This document shows positions 5,946 through 8,481 of a stretch of DNA of 8,481 bases, one piece after another. The notes under the pieces are model-generated. The model searched no databases. It was not told the origin of the DNA and saw nothing but the letters and a program-made list of their open reading frames with translations. Each line of letters begins with the position of its first letter. Position 1 is the first letter of the stretch. Origin of the DNA: Candidatus Bathyarchaeota archaeon (lineage in GTDB: Archaea > Thermoproteota > Bathyarchaeia > TCS64). The translations under genes and the position numbers were made by a program. The DNA lies in assembly GCA_030601645.1 (NCBI GenBank), contig JAUWBQ010000065.1, positions 1-8,481 of the forward strand. The letters run 5' to 3'.

Positions 5946-5951
5946 TTTATA
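5946..5951 (+). promoter_or_regulatory. TATA box of the uL13-uS9-eL13 operon
   Basis: TTTATA in the context ACATTTATACG is a consensus-like archaeal TATA box. Normal spacing gives a transcript start near 5974 and a leader of about 40 nt that contains the AGGTGG ribosome binding site (6001-6006). The box lies only about 10 bases after the methyltransferase stop. Confidence 0.65.
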
Positions 5952-6013
5952 CGCCCAGAAGTTTTCACTGCTTACGCATTCCGGGACCCGAGTAAACGCA
6001 AGGTGGAAACAGA

Positions 6014-6448
6014 TTGAGCGCGTATGGTCAGACCGTCATCGACGCCGAGGGCCTCATCCTCGGGAGGATGGCTAGCGTCGTAGCCAAGAGGCTCCTCGAG
6101 GGGGAGCGCATCGACATAGTGAACGCGGAGGGCGCGGTGGTCTCGGGGAAACGGCTTCAGGTGATCAAGGAGAGGAAGGAGTTCCTCGAGGTTGGGGGGC
6201 CGACGAAGGGGCCTTTCCACTACAGAAAGCCCAACGCCATCATCCGGAGGACCATCAGGGGTATGCTCCCCCACAGGAAGCCCCGGGGGAGGGAAGCCTA
6301 CCGTAGGCTAAAGGTCTACATCGGGGTCCCCAGGAAGTTGGGCGGGGTCGAGGCGGAGAGCATCGAAGTCGCCCATGTGGACCGGCTGAGGGGCAGGTAC
6401 ATCACCGTGGGCGAGATAGCCAAGAACATCGGATGGAAGGTCGATTAG
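6014..6448 (+). CDS. rpl13: Large-subunit ribosomal protein uL13
   Basis: uL13 is a universal large-subunit protein that binds 23S rRNA early in assembly. The 144 residues have the archaeal length and the conserved blocks [19 protein letters not shown] (8-26), [20 protein letters not shown] (66-85) and [18 protein letters not shown] (87-104). The start is TTG at 6014: the protein sequence begins properly there and AGGTGG lies 7 bases upstream, while the next in-frame ATG (6068) is already inside the conserved block. A TTG start for a highly expressed ribosomal protein is slightly unusual and could lower its initiation rate. The stop lies one base before the uS9 start. eL18, which precedes uL13 in many archaea, is not present here. 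Confidence 0.96.
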   Translation: MSAYGQTVIDAEGLILGRMASVVAKRLLEGERIDIVNAEGAVVSGKRLQVIKERKEFLEVGGPTKGPFHYRKPNAIIRRTIRGMLPHRKPRGREAYRRLKVYIGVPRKLGGVEAESIEVAHVDRLRGRYITVGEIAKNIGWKVD

Positions 6449-6449
6449 A

Positions 6450-6860
6450 GTGTCGTCGAGGAAGAAGGCGCAGGTCACAACCGGGAAGAGGAAGACGTCC
6501 AAGGCTAGGGTGGTCGTCTCAGAGGGGAAGGGCAGGGTCAGGATCAACAACACCCCGATACACCTCTACAAGCCCGTCCTCGCCAGGGAGAAGGTGATGG
6601 AGTCTCTCTGGCTCGCGGGGGAGGTGGTGGACAACGTCGACATCAAGGTCAAGGTCCACGGCGGAGGCTACATGAGCCAGGCCGAGGCCGTTAGGATGGG
6701 CATAGCTCAGGGCCTCGTCCGGTGGACCAGGAGCAAGAGGCTCAGGAACACATACGTCGAGTACGATAGGACGATGCTGGCTGGGGACGGGCGCCGGAAG
6801 GAGTCCAAGAAGTTCGGCGGACCCGGGGCCAGGGCTAGGAAGCAGAAGTCCTACAGGTGA
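6450..6860 (+). CDS. rps9: Small-subunit ribosomal protein uS9
   Basis: uS9 sits in the small-subunit head, and its long basic C-terminal tail reaches the P-site tRNA anticodon stem. The 136-residue product begins with the family's basic arm ([21 protein letters not shown], split over 13-33), contains [20 protein letters not shown] (69-88) and ends in RKQKSYR, with the invariant terminal arginine. The start codon is GTG at 6450, one base past the uL13 stop, with GGAAGG (6435-6440) upstream, so translation is likely coupled. The protein agrees with archaeal homologues throughout. In many archaea rpoN and rpoK follow uS9; here eL13 takes that place. Confidence 0.97.
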   Translation: MSSRKKAQVTTGKRKTSKARVVVSEGKGRVRINNTPIHLYKPVLAREKVMESLWLAGEVVDNVDIKVKVHGGGYMSQAEAVRMGIAQGLVRWTRSKRLRNTYVEYDRTMLAGDGRRKESKKFGGPGARARKQKSYR

Positions 6861-6866
6861 TGCCTG

Positions 6867-7175
6867 ATGGTCAGGATGATCTCACCCATCGTCAAGAGGG
6901 GCGCCAAGGTGAAAACCGGGAAAGGCTTCTCCATCGACGAGCTCAGGGAGGCCGGTCTAAACGTGGGCGAGGCTCGCCACATTGGGGTGCCCGTCGACCA
7001 GAGGCGGAGCACCAGCTACCCCGAGAACGTTGAGGGCCTCAAGGAGTGGGTGGAGGAGGCCCGGAAGGAGGGTTTCAGGGTCCCCAAGACCAAGCAGTCC
7101 TCGAAAGGCCAGAGGGGCAGGGCCTTCCGCGGCATGACGAGCTCCGGGAAGAAGATGCGGGATCTCAAGTCCTGA
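6867..7175 (+). CDS. rpl13e: Ribosomal protein eL13 (L13e), small archaeal form
   Basis: eL13 is a large-subunit protein known from eukaryotes and from part of the Archaea, chiefly TACK lineages. The 102-residue product has the recognisable core: SPIVKRGAKVKTGKGFSIDE (6-25), then LREAGLNVGEARHIGVPVDQRR (split over 26-47), followed by a helix that ends near residue 70. A basic, Lys/Arg/Ser-rich tail (about 71-102) follows, making it somewhat longer than the roughly 80-residue crenarchaeal proteins I recall and far shorter than the eukaryotic form of about 200. The ATG at 6867 is preceded by AGGTGA (6855-6860) overlapping the uS9 stop; ATG 6876 is an alternative. It is the last gene of the operon. 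The family call rests on sequence memory, without a search. Confidence 0.88.
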   Translation: MVRMISPIVKRGAKVKTGKGFSIDELREAGLNVGEARHIGVPVDQRRSTSYPENVEGLKEWVEEARKEGFRVPKTKQSSKGQRGRAFRGMTSSGKKMRDLKS

Positions 7176-7229
7176 GAATGATCACTCTTCTAAAAATTTG
7201 AAGGCCTGTTGAAATTCAAAAGAAAAGGG
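7176..7229. terminator. Bidirectional terminator region between convergent genes
   Basis: This AT-rich gap separates the eL13 stop from the aminotransferase stop. It contains a perfect inverted repeat, TTTGAA (7197-7202) and TTCAAA (7215-7220). On the minus strand the aminotransferase stop runs into CCCTTTTCTTTTG, a T-rich tract suited to archaeal release. On the plus strand the only T tracts are short ones (TTCT, ATTTG). The same DNA probably ends both transcripts. Confidence 0.45.
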
Positions 7230-8345
7230 TTAGAGTTTGGATAGGGCCTTCTCCACCCGGTCGAAGACCTCGTTCATGATGGTCTCGCTTGTGGCTATGC
7301 CCATCCTGAGGTGGCCCTCCCCCTGGTCGCCGAACTGGGTGCCGGTGGAGAAGGCGACCCTGGCCTCGTCCAACATGTACTTCTTGAGTTCGTCGCTGGT
7401 CTTGTCGTAGTCGAACTTGGGGAACATCAGGTAGGTCCCCTCCAGCACGGGCCACGTGACGCCCCCGATCTCGCCGAGCCTCTTCCGGCAGAGGTCCCGC
7501 ATCTTGTGCAGGTGCACCATGATGTCCCGCCTCCACCAGTCGAGCCTGTGGTCGAGCATCACCGGAGCCGCCGCCTTGGCGAGGGTGGTCGTGGACCTCA
7601 TGCAGTCGGCGGCGTGCCTCCTTATGCTGGCCATCATCTCCTTGTTCGTGGCGCAGGTGTATCCCATGCGGAGGCCGGCGACGCCGAAGGTCTTGGAGAA
7701 GCCCCATGTGGACATGGTCAGCCTCTCGATCTCCGGGTTCAGGGAGGCGAGGGTGATGTGCTCGCGGCCGTCGAAGAGGATGTCCTCCCAGAGCTCGTCC
7801 ACCATGACGACGATCTCGTTGTCCACGGCGACGTCCGCTATGCCCTTCAACTCCTCCTCGGTCATCACCCTCCCACAGGGGTTGTGGGGGTTGCAGACGA
7901 AGATGAGCTTCGTCTTGGGCGTGACGAGCTCCTTGAGCTTCTCGACGTCGAACCTGTAGCCCTCCTCCATGTGGAGAGGCCAGAGGACCGGCTTGCTCTC
8001 CGTGACCTCCTGGGCGGTGAGGAAGTGGAAGTACATGGGGTCGTTGACGATGACCTCGTCCCCCTTATTACACGAGTGCCTGACGGCGAGCCACATCGCC
8101 GGGATGACCCCCTGGGTGATGATGACGTCCTCGGCGGTCGCCTCCAGCCCGTTCCTCCTCCTGATCTTCTCTGCCATCGCCTCCAACGCCGGCCCGTCCG
8201 TGTTGTAGAAGAGGTCCTCGTCGTGTACCGCATTCAGCAGGGCCTTCTTGATCTCCATGGCCACGGGGAAGTCGGGGTCGGCCAGCCAAAGAGGGATGAC
8301 ATCGGGCGGATCCCTGTGCCATTTTAGACCCGGGGCGGCTAGCAT
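7230..8345 (-). CDS. PLP-dependent aminotransferase, class I/II (fold type I)
   Basis: This cytosolic pyridoxal-phosphate enzyme is probably an amino-acid transaminase; substrate unknown. The 371 residues show the fold-type I marks: NPHNPCGR (152-159, Asn155 toward the cofactor ring), VDELW with Asp183 for the pyridine nitrogen, SKTFGVAGLRMGY with Lys218 as the Schiff-base lysine and Arg226 for the phosphate, and HLRMGIA with Arg347 for the substrate carboxylate. The N-terminal sequence DVIPLWLADPDFP resembles the LPMWVADMDF signature of MalY/PatB C-S lyases, so a beta-lyase activity is a reasonable alternative. ATG 8345 is the only standard start: upstream the frame holds no ATG, GTG or TTG before a TGA about 15 codons back. 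The N terminus is short for the family. No pathway neighbours help to fix the reaction. Confidence 0.9.
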   Translation of the reverse strand: MLAAPGLKWHRDPPDVIPLWLADPDFPVAMEIKKALLNAVHDEDLFYNTDGPALEAMAEKIRRRNGLEATAEDVIITQGVIPAMWLAVRHSCNKGDEVIVNDPMYFHFLTAQEVTESKPVLWPLHMEEGYRFDVEKLKELVTPKTKLIFVCNPHNPCGRVMTEEELKGIADVAVDNEIVVMVDELWEDILFDGREHITLASLNPEIERLTMSTWGFSKTFGVAGLRMGYTCATNKEMMASIRRHAADCMRSTTTLAKAAAPVMLDHRLDWWRRDIMVHLHKMRDLCRKRLGEIGGVTWPVLEGTYLMFPKFDYDKTSDELKKYMLDEARVAFSTGTQFGDQGEGHLRMGIATSETIMNEVFDRVEKALSKL

Positions 8346-8377
8346 CCCCTCGATGGTGGCCGAGTTGAACTGATCAT

Positions 8378-8385
8378 GATATATT
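8378..8385 (-). promoter_or_regulatory. TATA box of the aminotransferase gene
   Basis: On the minus strand AATATATC lies about 36 bases upstream of ATG 8345, predicting a transcript start near 8355 and a leader of about 10 nt ending in GAGGGG directly against the start codon. The element is nearly symmetric and could also be read on the plus strand. Confidence 0.45.
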
Positions 8386-8481
8386 GTTCTTCACCTGTTG
8401 GGAAGGATGAGTTACGCTCTCGCATTTAATCGTTTTGATGGGGGCGAGGGTTGTACTTTGATAATCCGAATCGGAACAAAT
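8386..8481. other. Intergenic DNA to the window end, no supported gene
   Basis: I see no RNA gene or repeat here. A plus-strand frame is open from an ATG at 8407 to the end (25 codons), but its codons end mostly in A or T, unlike the G/C-ending codons of every gene in the window, so I do not call it coding. ATTTAAT near 8424-8430 could be a TATA element on either strand. Confidence 0.4.

Noticed and set aside
7311..8327. A 338-codon plus-strand open frame opposite the aminotransferase
   Set aside because: It is the antisense shadow of a GC-rich gene. The minus-strand frame has all PLP-enzyme motifs; the plus-strand product is a low-complexity string of Val, Leu, Glu and His without any known motif.
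8407..8481. Possible divergent leaderless gene starting at ATG 8407, about 25 bases from TATATT
   Set aside because: Only 25 codons are visible and they mostly end in A or T, contrary to every real gene here. An open run of this length is expected by chance.
1..8481. tRNA, rRNA, CRISPR, insertion sequence or prophage signals
   Set aside because: Scanning the gaps by eye showed no T-arm GTTCRA pattern with an acceptor stem, no regularly spaced repeats, no transposase-like frame and no terminal inverted repeats.

Overview
The window reads as an archaeal chromosome segment that is rich in G+C, especially at third codon positions. Evidence for Archaea is an archaeal Spt5, archaeal-type uL11, uL1 and uL10 (P0-like), aIF1A, archaeal-type uL13 and uS9, TTTATA-type TATA boxes about 25 bases upstream of predicted transcript starts, and heavy use of AGG arginine codons. 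A small eL13 (L13e) gene, which occurs in only part of the Archaea, points to the TACK side of the tree. A Bathyarchaeia-like or related lineage is my inference and is not proven here.

Layout. (1) 1-558, minus strand: the N-terminal half of a major facilitator (MFS) transporter, cut by the window edge. (2) 748-3239, plus strand: spt5, uL11, uL1 and uL10, tightly packed except for a 43-base gap before uL1 that carries its own TATA box. (3) 3404-3715, plus: aIF1A with its own promoter. (4) 3849-4460, minus: an EngB-like GTPase, convergent with aIF1A. (5) 4563-5936, plus: a probably leaderless RsmB/NSUN-type RNA cytosine-C5 methyltransferase, divergent from the GTPase. (6) 6014-7175, plus: a uL13-uS9-eL13 operon behind a clear TATA box. 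(7) 7230-8345, minus: a PLP-dependent class I/II aminotransferase.

Almost everything between 748 and 7175 serves ribosome construction or translation: transcription elongation (Spt5), large-subunit stalk base and L1 stalk (uL11, uL10, uL1), initiation (aIF1A), rRNA/tRNA methylation, a possible assembly GTPase, and further ribosomal proteins. The transporter and the aminotransferase are unrelated flanking genes.

The region is mostly ordinary housekeeping DNA, and I see no mobile element, CRISPR array, defence locus or clearly novel system. Points worth a second look are a perfect hairpin about 30 nt inside the uL1 gene, where a methanogen L1 is known to autoregulate; a uL10 without the usual acidic tail and without an L12 gene beside it; the absence of secE next to spt5; eL13 in the position after uS9; and structured or terminator-like DNA after aIF1A. 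No gap exceeds 300 bases; the largest are 559-747, 3240-3403, 3716-3848 and 8346-8481.
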